A stretch of 43,291 nucleotides of DNA from Oscillospiraceae bacterium (GTDB lineage: Bacteria > Bacillota > Clostridia > Oscillospirales > Oscillospiraceae): NCBI GenBank assembly GCA_022792495.1, contig JAAWBD010000081.1, positions 1-43,291 on the forward strand, given 5' to 3'. Shown here piece by piece: positions 6,583 through 14,564 of the stretch (positions are counted from its first letter, which is position 1; each line of letters opens with the position of its first letter). Below the pieces are notes generated by a model that had not been told where the DNA came from, searched no databases, and saw only the letters and a list, made by a program, of their open reading frames with translations. A program made the translations under genes and the position numbers.

Positions 6583-7545
6583 ATGCTGGTGCCTGTGCTG
6601 CTCTTTATTTTAGGTCTTGGGCTGTTGATCAAGGGGGGAGATTGGTTTGTGGAGGGGGCCTCTGGCATTGCCCACCGGTTTGGGGTTCCGGAGCTGCTCA
6701 TCGGGGCCACGGTGGTCTCCATTGGAACCACCCTTCCGGAGGTAATGGTCTCGGTCACCTCTGCCCTGGGGGGCCATGGGGAGATGGCCTACGGCAACGC
6801 CATCGGCTCCATCATTTGCAACACGGCCCTGATTGCCGCCATCACCGTGGCGGTGCGGCCCGGTAAGGTGGAGCGGCGGAGCTTTTTGGCTCCGGTGGCC
6901 TTCTTCTTTATCGCCGCCGCCCTCTATCTCTATGTGGCCTACCTTTCCGGGGAATTCACCCGGCTGGTGGGGCTGGAGCTGCTGGGGGTATTCCTGGTCT
7001 ATATGGTGGTGCTGGTTCGCCAGGCCCTTCGAGGCCCTAGGGTCTTTTCCGACGAGACCCAGTCGGCCTCAAAACCCCTCGGGCGAGATTTGGCAGGACT
7101 GGTTGGAGGAGCGGCACTTATCGCCGTTGGCGCCGACCTGTTGGTGGACAACGGCACCCGTATCGCCCAGTTTATGGGGGTGCCCGAGTCGGTGATCGCC
7201 CTCACCTTTGTGGCCCTGGGAACCTCCCTTCCTGAGCTGGTCACCGCCATCACATCCTTGGTGAAGGGCCATGGGGCCCTGTCCCTGGGCAATATCATTG
7301 GGGCCAACCTTTTCAATCTGGTGCTGGTCAGCGGAGCCTCCGCTGCCCTGGCCCCCTTTTCCATCCCGGCGGGCAAGACCATCGCCGGATACAATGCCTC
7401 CCTGGTGGTGGATCTGCCCCTGATGGTGCTGGTCATGGCCTTCCTGACCCTCCCGGCCCTGATTCGGGGAAAGCTGAGCCGCTGGCAGGGGGTGACCCTC
7501 CTGGCGGTCTACGCCGGGTTCTGTCTGTTCCAATTTTTCCTATAA
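6583..7545 (+). CDS. Calcium/sodium antiporter family (CaCA) cation exporter, probably for Mn2+
   Basis: A 320-residue membrane protein with the inverted two-repeat layout of the CaCA superfamily (YrbG-like). The two alpha-repeats are visible: GATVVSIGTTLPEVMVSV with GNAIGSIICN in the first half, and ALTFVALGTSLPELVTAITS with GNIIGANLFN in the second. The acidic residues in TLPE and SLPE are the expected ion ligands. About ten TM segments are present. The start at 6583 follows a GGAAAGGAAGAG site. YrbG-type proteins are usually named Ca2+/Na+ antiporters, but the manganese-type riboswitch in the leader makes Mn2+ export the better guess. It has its own promoter and terminator. Confidence 0.9.
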   Translation: MLVPVLLFILGLGLLIKGGDWFVEGASGIAHRFGVPELLIGATVVSIGTTLPEVMVSVTSALGGHGEMAYGNAIGSIICNTALIAAITVAVRPGKVERRSFLAPVAFFFIAAALYLYVAYLSGEFTRLVGLELLGVFLVYMVVLVRQALRGPRVFSDETQSASKPLGRDLAGLVGGAALIAVGADLLVDNGTRIAQFMGVPESVIALTFVALGTSLPELVTAITSLVKGHGALSLGNIIGANLFNLVLVSGASAALAPFSIPAGKTIAGYNASLVVDLPLMVLVMAFLTLPALIRGKLSRWQGVTLLAVYAGFCLFQFFL

Positions 7546-7558
7546 GAGAATGAAAAAA

Positions 7559-7590
7559 GGAAGGGCACCCTGGAGCGCCCTTCCTTTTTT
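7559..7590. terminator. Terminator between the CaCA exporter and sdaAA
   Basis: GGAAGGGC (7559-7566) pairs with GCCCTTCC (7577-7584), with an A-run before and T-run 7585-7590 after; it can serve both convergent genes. Confidence 0.85.
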
Positions 7591-7610
7591 GCAGTCTGGA
7601 ACCACAGCCA

Positions 7611-8474
7611 CTACATACAGCCCTGGCAGGCGGCGCAGGCGGAGGGGGTGGTGGCACAGCCGCCCAGAGCGGTCTCCCGCAGCTCAGCGGGGAGCCGCCG
7701 ACCCACAGCGTACATGGCCGAGAGCATCTCGTCAAAGGGAATGAGCTGGGGAACTCCGCTGAGGGCCAGCTCCGCCGCCGTCAGGGCATTGGTCGCCCCG
7801 GCGGCGTTCCGGCTTTGACAGGGATATTCCACCAGCCCCCCCACCGGATCGCAGACCAGTCCCAGCATATTCATCAGCACTGTGGAGGCGGCGTCCAGGC
7901 TCTGCCGGGGGGAGCCGTCCAGCAACTCCACCGCGGCGGAGGCCGCCATGGCGGCGGCCACCCCGACCTCAGCCTGACAGCCTCCCACCGCCCCGGCCAC
8001 AGTGGCGTTCCGCATAGCCAGGTAGCCCACTGCCCCGGCGTTGAACAGGGCGTCGATCAGCCGCTCCCGGGGGAGGCCTCTCTCCTCCCCCAGGGCTAGC
8101 AGCACCCCGGGCACCACCCCGGCGGAGCCGGCGGTGGGGGCGGCCACAATAAGTCCCATGGAGGAGCTGACCTCCAAAACCGCCATGGCGTAGGCCGCGG
8201 CCCGGCTGAGAACCGGCCCGCAGAGGCTTTGGGGCAGGTGGTCAAACACCCGCTTGGCCTCCCCGCCAATGAGCCCTCCCATGGATCGGCCCGGCTCCCG
8301 AAGGGATGCCCCGGCGGAAACGGTCATGATCTCCAGGGCCTGGCCCATCCGGCGGCGGAGCTTCTCCGGAGCGGCCTCTCCCAGCTCTGCCTCCCGCCGG
8401 AGCATGACCTGGGAGATGGGTAAGCCTTCCTTTTCACAAAGGGCCAGCAGCTCGGCCCCACTTTTGAAATCCAT
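7611..8474 (-). CDS. sdaAA: L-serine dehydratase, iron-sulfur-dependent, alpha subunit
   Basis: A 287-residue catalytic subunit of the two-subunit [4Fe-4S] serine dehydratase, which converts L-serine to pyruvate and ammonia. Family motifs are present: SMGLIVAAPTAGSAGVVPG, NAGAVGYLAMRNATVAGAVGGCQAEVG, and LVCDPVGGLVEYPC with cluster cysteines. The C-terminus GGCATTPSACAACQGCM holds further Cys. The penultimate Cys fits the C-terminal tail that reaches the cluster in the family. It lies 14 bp after sdaAB, so the two are one operon read on the minus strand. Confidence 0.95.
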   Translation of the reverse strand: MDFKSGAELLALCEKEGLPISQVMLRREAELGEAAPEKLRRRMGQALEIMTVSAGASLREPGRSMGGLIGGEAKRVFDHLPQSLCGPVLSRAAAYAMAVLEVSSSMGLIVAAPTAGSAGVVPGVLLALGEERGLPRERLIDALFNAGAVGYLAMRNATVAGAVGGCQAEVGVAAAMAASAAVELLDGSPRQSLDAASTVLMNMLGLVCDPVGGLVEYPCQSRNAAGATNALTAAELALSGVPQLIPFDEMLSAMYAVGRRLPAELRETALGGCATTPSACAACQGCM

Positions 8475-8488
8475 ACCCTTTCCTCCTC

Positions 8489-9157
8489 TCAGGCCTGGAT
8501 CAGCATGACATCGTGGACATTGGGATTGGCCAGGAGGGGATGGACGATATCCTCCGGCAGGGCCTGATCCGATTCCACAATGGTATAAGCGGTCAGACCC
8601 TTGGCGTCCCGGTACAGGCGCATGAAGGCGATGTTCACCCCCAGGTCGCTGATAGTCTTGGTGATATGGGCCACCACCCCGGGACGATCCTGCTGAACCA
8701 CCATGACGGCGCTGTACTCTCCGGAGAAATCCACCTCCACGCCGTTGATCCGGGTGATGCGAACCTTGCCGCCCCCCAGGGACTCTCCCCGGAGGATCCG
8801 CTCCTGCCCAGCGGCGTTTTTCAGGTGAATATCCACAGTGTTGGGATGGACGTCCAGATCGGTCTCGTTCAGGCGGAAGTCGTAGGCCACCCCAGCCTCC
8901 CGGGCCAGCCGGAAGGAGTCCCGGATCCGGGGATCGTCGGGGGTGAAGCCCAGCACGCCTCCCAGCAGGGCCCGGTCAGTGCCGTGGCCCCGGTAGGTTT
9001 TGGCGAAGGAGCCGTAAAGGGTGAATTCCACCTGGGTCACCGGCGGGGGAAGCATCTTGTAGGCCAGGCGGCCGATGGCGGCCGCCCCCGCCGTGTGGGA
9101 GCTGGAGGGCCCGATCATATTGGGCCCGATCACATCAAAAACACTGATAAAGGACAT
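8489..9157 (-). CDS. sdaAB: L-serine dehydratase, iron-sulfur-dependent, beta subunit
   Basis: A 222-residue subunit. The N-terminal part has the serine dehydratase beta signature SVFDVIGPNMIGPSSSHTAGAAAIGRLA (about 5-32). The C-terminal part is an ACT domain (about 148-222, SAVMVVQQDRPGVVAHITKTISDLGVNIAFMRL). The ACT domain is a regulatory small-molecule fold; in the family it may bind serine. The ribosome site is AAAGGGG. A promoter lies 54-82 bp upstream. With sdaAA it feeds serine carbon into pyruvate. Confidence 0.95.
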   Translation of the reverse strand: MSFISVFDVIGPNMIGPSSSHTAGAAAIGRLAYKMLPPPVTQVEFTLYGSFAKTYRGHGTDRALLGGVLGFTPDDPRIRDSFRLAREAGVAYDFRLNETDLDVHPNTVDIHLKNAAGQERILRGESLGGGKVRITRINGVEVDFSGEYSAVMVVQQDRPGVVAHITKTISDLGVNIAFMRLYRDAKGLTAYTIVESDQALPEDIVHPLLANPNVHDVMLIQA

Positions 9158-9210
9158 GGAAAAACCCCTTTCCCAGCGGGCGGGGCCCGCCTGATACTCT
9201 CCTTTTCTCT

Positions 9211-9239
9211 ATTTTAGCACAACTCAGGGCGGGAGGCAA
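9211..9239 (-). promoter_or_regulatory. Promoter of sdaAB-sdaAA
   Basis: On the minus strand, TTGCCT (9234-9239), 17-bp spacer, TAAAAT (9211-9216). A GC-rich hairpin (around 9176-9194) lies in the leader. Confidence 0.65.
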
Positions 9240-9242
9240 ATA

Positions 9243-9276
9243 AACAGGGGAACGGCCTTTTGACCGTCCCCCTGTT
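9243..9276 (-). terminator. Likely terminator of the carboxypeptidase gene
   Basis: An imperfect hairpin (left arm from 9243, right arm to 9276) follows the stop of the gene at 9279. The U-tract is weak, so confidence is modest. Confidence 0.5.
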
Positions 9277-9278
9277 GG

Positions 9279-10415
9279 TTACCCCGCCATGAAAAATTCC
9301 CGCAGCAGCTCCTGGAAGATGCCGAAGGTGGTCAGCCGCTTGACCTCATGGGCGGAGACGATATCAATGGTCTGGCGTACCTCCCCGCCGATGGTGACCC
9401 GCATCTCGCCCAGCTTCTGGCCCGCCGCCACAGGGGCCTCCACGTCGGAGCATAGGGAGATGGAGGTCTCTACGGCATTGACCTGGGCCTTCTCCACCAG
9501 GATCCGCCCCCCCTGGGCCAGGACGGGCTGGACGTATTCCTGCTCTCCCAAAAGAACCTCCACCGGAGGCAGGGCCTGGGCAGGCTTGGCGTCCAGCACA
9601 GTGTAGTTGGCAAAGCCGAAGTCCAGCATACTCTTGGCGGTGGCAGTGCGGGTATCCCCGGTGGTGGACTTGAGGATCACCGCGATGAGCTCCATGCCGT
9701 CCCGCTCGGCGGTGGCCGAGATACAGAATCCGGCGGCGTCGGTGGAGCCGGTTTTCAGCCCTGTGGCCCCGTCATAAAAGCGGATGAGCTTGTTGGTGTT
9801 GGCCAGCTGGAAGGCCCCATCCCGGAGGGAGTCCATCCAGATGGTGGTGTATTCCCGGATAGAGGGGTGGTTTAAGATCAGCTCCCGGCTCATCAGGGCG
9901 ATGTCGTGGGCGGAGGTGAGATGCCCTGGGGCGGGCAGGCCTGTGCAGTTGAGGAAGGTGGTGTCCTCCATGCCCAGCTCCCGGGCCCGCTGGTTCATCC
10001 GCTCCACAAAAGCGCTCTCGCTCCCTGCCAGATGCTCGGCCAGGGCCACGCTGGCGTCGTTGCCCGAGGCCACGGTGATGGCCTTGAGGAGGTCGTGGAC
10101 CGACATCTGCTCCCCCTCCTTCAGATAGACCTGGGATCCGCCCATGGAGGCGGCCCGGGAGGAGACCTGAACCGTGTCCTCCCGGGAGAGGAGCCCGCCG
10201 TCGATGGCCTCCATGGCCAGCAGCAGGGTCATTACCTTGGTGACGCTGGCAGGCTCCAGCTTGTCGTGGGCGTTGTATTCATAGAGGATCTCCCCCGTCT
10301 CCTTCTCCATAAGAAGGGCGGCCCTGGCGTCCACCTCGGGACTGCCGGTGACGGTGGCCTGAGCGGGGAAAATGCAGAGACTGGCGGCCAGCAGAGCCGC
10401 GAGATATTTTTTCAT
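9279..10415 (-). CDS. D-alanyl-D-alanine carboxypeptidase (PBP5/DacF family)
   Basis: A 378-residue secreted penicillin-binding protein. It has a signal peptide (about 1-20, cleavage after AQA) and the three catalytic motifs of the S11 family: S57-V-T-K60, S117-G-N119, and K221-T-G223. The C-terminal beta domain (about 275-350) and a final amphipathic helix (TTFGIFQELLREFFMAG) are as in DacA/DacF, where the helix holds the enzyme at the membrane surface. It trims the terminal D-Ala of peptidoglycan stem peptides. DacF is a forespore enzyme in Bacillus; whether this copy is vegetative or sporulation-specific cannot be told. It appears to be a single-gene unit. Confidence 0.93.
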   Translation of the reverse strand: MKKYLAALLAASLCIFPAQATVTGSPEVDARAALLMEKETGEILYEYNAHDKLEPASVTKVMTLLLAMEAIDGGLLSREDTVQVSSRAASMGGSQVYLKEGEQMSVHDLLKAITVASGNDASVALAEHLAGSESAFVERMNQRARELGMEDTTFLNCTGLPAPGHLTSAHDIALMSRELILNHPSIREYTTIWMDSLRDGAFQLANTNKLIRFYDGATGLKTGSTDAAGFCISATAERDGMELIAVILKSTTGDTRTATAKSMLDFGFANYTVLDAKPAQALPPVEVLLGEQEYVQPVLAQGGRILVEKAQVNAVETSISLCSDVEAPVAAGQKLGEMRVTIGGEVRQTIDIVSAHEVKRLTTFGIFQELLREFFMAG

Positions 10416-10560
10416 GGCGGTGCCTCCATTTCGCAGAAATTCTGCCTATAAGATGTGGAATTTCCCAGGTTCTATTCCAGGGGGTTTTTGGAGGTAGAGT
10501 GGGGTGAAAAAATTTTTTTTGAAAAAATCAAAAAACCCTTTACATTTTTACATTAGCGTG

Positions 10561-10572
10561 TTAGTATACTAA
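10561..10572. promoter_or_regulatory. Perfect 12-bp palindrome in the promoter region of the amino acid ABC operon
   Basis: TTAGTATACTAA at 10561-10572 is a perfect palindrome that includes a possible -10 (TATACT, 10565-10570). A TTTACA lies at 10539-10544, with wide spacing. It may be an operator; the regulator is unknown. Confidence 0.45.
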
Positions 10573-10613
10573 AGTAACAGGGGAGACGCCCCGGAAAAAA
10601 GGAGGAGCCCAAA

Positions 10614-11402
10614 ATGAAAAAGCTGATCACTCTGACCCTGGCCGCGGCCCTGACGCTGAGCCTGGCCGCCTGCGGCGGCAAGAAGGACGCGGACAGTGAT
10701 ATGGAGTACATAAAGAAGCAGGGTAAGCTGGTGGTGGGGATCACCGAGTTTGAGCCCATGGACTACACCGACCAGAGCGGCGAGTGGATCGGCTTTGACG
10801 CCGACCTGGCCAAGGCCTTCGCCGAGAGCCTGGGGGTCACCGCCCAGTTCCAGGTCATCGACTGGGACAACAAGATCTCTGAGCTGGAGGGCAAAACCAT
10901 TGATGTGGTGTGGAACGGTATGACCCTCACCGATGATGTGAAGGCGGCTATGGAGTGCTCCAACCCCTACTTTAACAACGCCCAGGTGGTCATCGTCAAG
11001 GCCGACAAGGCGGCCAACTGCCAGACGGTGGACAGCGTGAAGGGGCTCCAGTTCGCCGTGGAGAACGGCTCTGCCGGCATGGAGCAGGCGGAGGCCCTGG
11101 GGGTCAGCTACACCCCCGTCCAGGATCAGGCCACCGCCCTGCTGGAGGTCTCGGCCGGCACCGCCGACGCCGCCGTCATCGACTACCTGATGGCCGCCGC
11201 CACTGTGGGGGAGGGCACCAGCTATGCCGACCTCACATACACCGTGGAGCTTAACAGCGAGGAGTACGGCGTGGGCTTCCGGAAGGGCAGCGACCTCTGC
11301 GCCGCCCTCAACGACTTCTTCAAGGCCGCCTACGCTGACGGCACCATGCAGAAGATCGCTGACACCTACGGTATCGGCGACAAGCTTATCGAGCAGAAAT
11401 AA
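10614..11402 (+). CDS. Polar amino acid ABC transporter, substrate-binding lipoprotein
   Basis: A 262-residue type 2 periplasmic-binding-protein-like lipoprotein (SBP family 3). A signal peptide with lipobox LAAC places the lipidated cysteine at residue 20. The family signature is clear: GKLVVGITEFEPMDYTDQSGEWIGFDADLAKAFAESLG (about 37-74), then KISELEGKTIDVVWNGMTLT, which matches binding proteins for His, Gln, Cys or similar amino acids. The exact ligand is not clear. It heads an operon with one permease and one ATPase, but a long hairpin follows the stop. That may lower expression of the downstream genes relative to this protein. Confidence 0.93.
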   Translation: MKKLITLTLAAALTLSLAACGGKKDADSDMEYIKKQGKLVVGITEFEPMDYTDQSGEWIGFDADLAKAFAESLGVTAQFQVIDWDNKISELEGKTIDVVWNGMTLTDDVKAAMECSNPYFNNAQVVIVKADKAANCQTVDSVKGLQFAVENGSAGMEQAEALGVSYTPVQDQATALLEVSAGTADAAVIDYLMAAATVGEGTSYADLTYTVELNSEEYGVGFRKGSDLCAALNDFFKAAYADGTMQKIADTYGIGDKLIEQK

Positions 11403-11413
11403 GAAGGGCGGAG

Positions 11414-11529
11414 AACGGGGCTGCCGAGGGGCTAACGACGCAGCGGAGTGAAATTTCTTCGGGGGCAGTTCTACCGCCCCCGGAGAAATTTTGCGTAGTC
11501 GGAGGAGTTAGTCCCTCGGCAGCCCCGTT
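11414..11529. repeat. Large composite inverted repeat (two stems with an internal loop)
   Basis: Outer arms 11414-11436 and 11507-11529 pair over 23 bp with one G-U. Inner arms 11451-11466 and 11476-11491 pair over 16 bp with one G-U, closing a 9-nt loop. An unpaired 14 x 14 nt internal loop lies between. The element fills almost the whole gap between the binding protein and permease genes. It could be a processing/attenuation hairpin or a small non-autonomous mobile repeat. Confidence 0.85.
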
Positions 11530-11573
11530 TGTAGTCTGACAAGATCCGTTATCTAACAAGAGGAAGTGACCCC

Positions 11574-12242
11574 ATGTTTCTAACTGTGGTAGGCGCCCTG
11601 AACCAGGGCTTTCTGCAAACCCTCAAGCTCTTCACCGTCACCCTTTTAGGGGCTATCCCTCTGGGGCTGGTGGTCTCCTTCGGCTCCATGAGCCGCTTTG
11701 CCCCCCTGCGCTGGCTCACCCGAACTGTCATCTGGATCATTCGGGGCACCCCCCTGATGCTCCAGCTTCTTCTTCTTTACTACATTCCTGGCAAGCTCCT
11801 GGGCTACTCCCCCTGGGGCGCCGGGGAGCCGGGCCGTTTCCTGGCCTCCGCCATCGCCTTCATCATCAATTACGCCTGCTACTTCTCCGAGATCTACCGG
11901 GGTGGCATTCAGGGTGTTCCCGTGGGACAGCAGGAGGCCGGCCTGGTGCTGGGCATGACCCGGCGGGAGATCTTTTTCAAGGTCACCCTCCTCCAGATGA
12001 TCAAGCGCATCGTCCCCCCTATGTCCAACGAGGTCATCACCCTTGTGAAGGATACCTCCCTGGCCCGGATCATCTCCTTTCAGGAGGTGATCTGGGCGGG
12101 CCAGGCCTTCATGAAGACCTCCCACGGCTACTCAGGCCTTCTCTGGCCGCTCTTTTTCACGGGAGTCTACTACCTGGTGTTCAACGGGGTGGTGACCCTG
12201 CTCCTGGGCAAGCTGGAAAAGAGACTGGAATATTTTCGATAA
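11574..12242 (+). CDS. Polar amino acid ABC transporter, permease
   Basis: A 222-residue membrane protein of the HisM/GlnP type. About five TM segments are present. The N-terminal family stretch GFLQTLKLFTVTLLGAIPLGLVVSFG leads to RGTPLMLQLLLLYY. The cytoplasmic EAA loop, QQEAGLVLGMTRREIFFKVTLLQMIKRIVP (about 122-151), is the contact site for the ATPase. The start at 11574 has an AAGAGGAAG ribosome site. Only one permease gene is present, so the channel is probably a homodimer. Thirteen bases separate it from the ATPase gene. Confidence 0.93.
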   Translation: MFLTVVGALNQGFLQTLKLFTVTLLGAIPLGLVVSFGSMSRFAPLRWLTRTVIWIIRGTPLMLQLLLLYYIPGKLLGYSPWGAGEPGRFLASAIAFIINYACYFSEIYRGGIQGVPVGQQEAGLVLGMTRREIFFKVTLLQMIKRIVPPMSNEVITLVKDTSLARIISFQEVIWAGQAFMKTSHGYSGLLWPLFFTGVYYLVFNGVVTLLLGKLEKRLEYFR

Positions 12243-12255
12243 GGAGGGCGGCATC

Positions 12256-13008
12256 GTGGCGATCTTAGAAGTCAACCACATCGAAAAGCATTTTGAAAAC
12301 ACCAAGGTCTTGGAGGATATCTCCTTCTCCCTGGAGGAGGGAAAGGCCCTGGCCATCATCGGCTCCTCTGGCAGCGGTAAGACCACCCTCCTCCGGTGCC
12401 TGAATTTTCTGGAGACCCCCGACCGGGGCACCATAACCGTCCGGGACGAGATCCTCTTTGATGCGGACAACAAGGCCGCCTTCGGCGAGGAGGCCATCCG
12501 CCAGAAGCGGCTCCATTTCGGCCTGGTGTTTCAGGGCTTTAACCTCTTCCCCCAGTATACCGCCCTGGAGAATGTGACCCTGGCGGGCCGGCTGCGGGAG
12601 AAGGACAAGTCCGGATGGCCCGCCATTGAGCGGCAAGGCCTGGAGCTTCTGGAGCGGATGGGCCTTGCCGACCGGGCGGGCCACTATCCCCATCAGCTCT
12701 CCGGCGGCCAGCAGCAGCGGGTGGCCATCGCCCGGGCCCTGGCCCTCCACCCCGACGTCCTTTGCTTTGACGAGCCCACCTCCGCCCTGGATCCCGAGCT
12801 CACCGGGGAGGTTTTAAAGGTGATCCGATCCCTGGCGGAGCAAAAAACCACCATGATCATCGTCACCCACGAGATGGCCTTTGCCCGGGATGTGGCCGAC
12901 GAGATCATCTTTATGGATGGGGGGGTCATTGTGGAGCAGGGCCCTGCCCGCCAGGTCATCGAGGCTCCCCGGGAGGAGCGGACCCGGCAGTTCCTGGCCC
13001 GGTATTGA
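12256..13008 (+). CDS. Polar amino acid ABC transporter, ATP-binding protein
   Basis: A 250-residue ABC ATPase of the GlnQ/HisP type. Walker A is GSSGSGKT (36-43), the Q-loop is VFQGFNLFPQ (91-100), the ABC signature is LSGGQ (148-152), Walker B is VLCFDE (168-173), and the H-loop is IVTHEMAFA. It powers uptake through the permease at 11574. The start is a GTG at 12256 after AAGGAGG. An intrinsic terminator closes the operon at 13016-13047. Confidence 0.95.
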   Translation: MAILEVNHIEKHFENTKVLEDISFSLEEGKALAIIGSSGSGKTTLLRCLNFLETPDRGTITVRDEILFDADNKAAFGEEAIRQKRLHFGLVFQGFNLFPQYTALENVTLAGRLREKDKSGWPAIERQGLELLERMGLADRAGHYPHQLSGGQQQRVAIARALALHPDVLCFDEPTSALDPELTGEVLKVIRSLAEQKTTMIIVTHEMAFARDVADEIIFMDGGVIVEQGPARQVIEAPREERTRQFLARY

Positions 13009-13015
13009 ACCCTTT

Positions 13016-13047
13016 GACTCACCGCCTTGGGGCGGTGAGTCTTTTTT
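13016..13047 (+). terminator. Terminator of the amino acid ABC operon
   Basis: An 11-bp stem (13016-13026 with 13031-13041), TTGG loop and T-run 13042-13047. Confidence 0.92.
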
Positions 13048-13067
13048 ATCCTTCCCCATTTTTCCCC

Positions 13068-13096
13068 TTGACTCCGGCGGCGAAATGGCGTAACAT
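13068..13096 (+). promoter_or_regulatory. Promoter of the FMN-binding lipoprotein gene
   Basis: TTGACT (13068-13073), 17-bp spacer, TAACAT (13091-13096). Confidence 0.65.
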
Positions 13097-13161
13097 ACCC
13101 CTGCCATATCAAGGGATATGTGTCAAAAAAGACGAAAAAAGCAATCAATGGAGGAAAAAGT

Positions 13162-13512
13162 ATGAAAAAAAGGATCCTTTCCCTGCTCCTGATCTCCGCC
13201 CTGGCCTTGACCCTGGCCGCCTGCTCCGGCAAGCCGAAGGAGGGGGCGTACACCCCCGGCACTTACGAGGGCAAGGCCCAGGGCTACGGCGGAGAGGTGG
13301 TGGTCTCCATCACCGTGGATGAAGCCGGCATCACCGGCGCGACCATCACCGGCGACCAGGAGACCCCCTCTGTGGGAGGGGCCGCGCTGGAGGAGCTCAC
13401 CGCCCAGGTGAAGGAGAAGGGGGCGGAGATCGACGGAGTGGCGGGGGCCACAGTGACCTCCAACGCCGTGAAGGAGGCTGCCGGGGCCGCCCTGGATCAG
13501 GCTAAGGCATAA
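13162..13512 (+). CDS. Small FMN-binding domain lipoprotein
   Basis: A 116-residue lipoprotein. The lipobox LAAC gives a mature protein starting at Cys21, and nearly all the rest is one FMN_bind domain. The motif DGVAGATVTS (91-100) is the flavinylation site of this family (D-x-x-S/A-G-A-T); by analogy with RnfG and NqrC, FMN would be linked to Thr97 by an ApbE flavin transferase. It is therefore a likely extracytoplasmic one-electron or two-electron carrier. No ApbE or Rnf/Nqr subunits are in this window. The start at 13162 follows GGAGG; a longer frame from 13120 lacks a site. It has its own promoter and is monocistronic. Confidence 0.88.
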   Translation: MKKRILSLLLISALALTLAACSGKPKEGAYTPGTYEGKAQGYGGEVVVSITVDEAGITGATITGDQETPSVGGAALEELTAQVKEKGAEIDGVAGATVTSNAVKEAAGAALDQAKA

Positions 13513-13520
13513 AGGGAAAA

Positions 13521-13557
13521 GGAAAGGGGGGGCGTCCCGTTGGACGCCCCCCTTTCC
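13521..13557 (+). terminator. Probable terminator hairpin after the FMN lipoprotein
   Basis: A long G/C stem (GGGGGGCGTCC with GGACGCCCCCC) is extended by AAA/TTT. A proper T-run is lacking, so efficiency is uncertain. Confidence 0.6.
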
Positions 13558-13570
13558 CGTAAAGAAGCGG

Positions 13571-13599
13571 TTGCCCCCGCCCCGGGGCCGTGGTATAAT
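13571..13599 (+). promoter_or_regulatory. Promoter of the aldose-1-epimerase-like gene
   Basis: TTGCCC (13571-13576), 17-bp spacer, consensus TATAAT (13594-13599) with extended TGG. Confidence 0.75.
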
Positions 13600-13643
13600 G
13601 AAAGCAACAGACCGCACAAAATTTTGAGAATGGGGGCACAAAC

Positions 13644-14462
13644 ATGAACCATACCATTGAAAATACCCTTCTGCGCCTCACTGTCTCCGATCACGGGGCG
13701 GAGCTCCAGGATCTGCGGACGCTGGCTTCGCCCGAGATCCCCCTGCTGTGGGACGGGAAGAAGGAGCATTGGCCCCGCCGGGCCCCCATCTGCTTTCCCT
13801 GGTGCGGCCGGGTGGAGGAAAACTGGTACGAGTTTGCGGGCAAGCGCTATGAAAACCTGCCCCAGCACGGCTTTGTCCGGGATGTGGAGCACACCCTGGT
13901 GGAGCAGACTCCGGACAGCCTCACCTTCCGCCTGGACTGGCCGGGGGACGACAAGCTCTGGCCCTGGGCCTTCACCCTGGAGACCCGCCATGCCCTGGAG
14001 GGAAATGTGCTGGTGACCACCTGCACCGCCCTGAACCGTTCGGAGAGCCCCATGCCTGTCCAGCTGGGCTTCCATGTGGGCCTCAGCTGCCCCTTTACCC
14101 CAGGGAAGGCGCTGGAGGACTTCTGCATTCGCTGGGAAAAGCCCGAGGCTCCCGGCGGCACAGATCTCTTCCCCCTGGATCACCACAGCTTTGACAATGA
14201 CAGCATCTGCTTCCCCGGCCTGAGATCAAGGTATCTTCAGGTGGAGGAGAAGGGGACGGGCAGATACCTCCGGGTGGAGACCGAAAACTGGCCCTACGTC
14301 CTGATTTGGAGCGCCCTGGGTGTTCCCGACTTTGTCTGTATCGAGCCCTGGACAGGCTACCCCGGCCCCGGCCACGACCTCTCTCACCGCCCGGGAACAG
14401 AGCTTTTGCCCCCCAACCACCCCTTCACCCGCACCCACCGCCTGACGGTGGAGCTGGGATGA
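13644..14462 (+). CDS. Aldose 1-epimerase family protein (LacX/YihR-like mutarotase)
   Basis: A 272-residue cytoplasmic protein of the galactose-mutarotase-like fold. The likely catalytic residues are visible: His75 in LPQHGFVRD, the histidine of LGFHVGLSCPF, and the glutamate of CIEPWTG. These match the two His and one Glu of the family, which interconvert alpha and beta anomers of sugars. Many LacX-like members have untested substrates, so the sugar is open. The gene stands alone behind its own consensus promoter, with no sugar-uptake genes adjacent. Confidence 0.88.
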   Translation: MNHTIENTLLRLTVSDHGAELQDLRTLASPEIPLLWDGKKEHWPRRAPICFPWCGRVEENWYEFAGKRYENLPQHGFVRDVEHTLVEQTPDSLTFRLDWPGDDKLWPWAFTLETRHALEGNVLVTTCTALNRSESPMPVQLGFHVGLSCPFTPGKALEDFCIRWEKPEAPGGTDLFPLDHHSFDNDSICFPGLRSRYLQVEEKGTGRYLRVETENWPYVLIWSALGVPDFVCIEPWTGYPGPGHDLSHRPGTELLPPNHPFTRTHRLTVELG

Positions 14463-14564
14463 TGATATCAGTTTCTGTTTTGTGATTTTGCTTCGGGTGG
14501 GGTAAGCGTTTGAAACTGTGATATATTTATATGCATTCATGTCGCATCATTTAAGGAGCGGATG

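Noticed and set aside
10433-10445. GCAGAAATTCTGC palindrome before the carboxypeptidase gene as a LexA-type site
   Set aside because: It does not match the Firmicutes LexA consensus, and the gene is not a damage-response gene.
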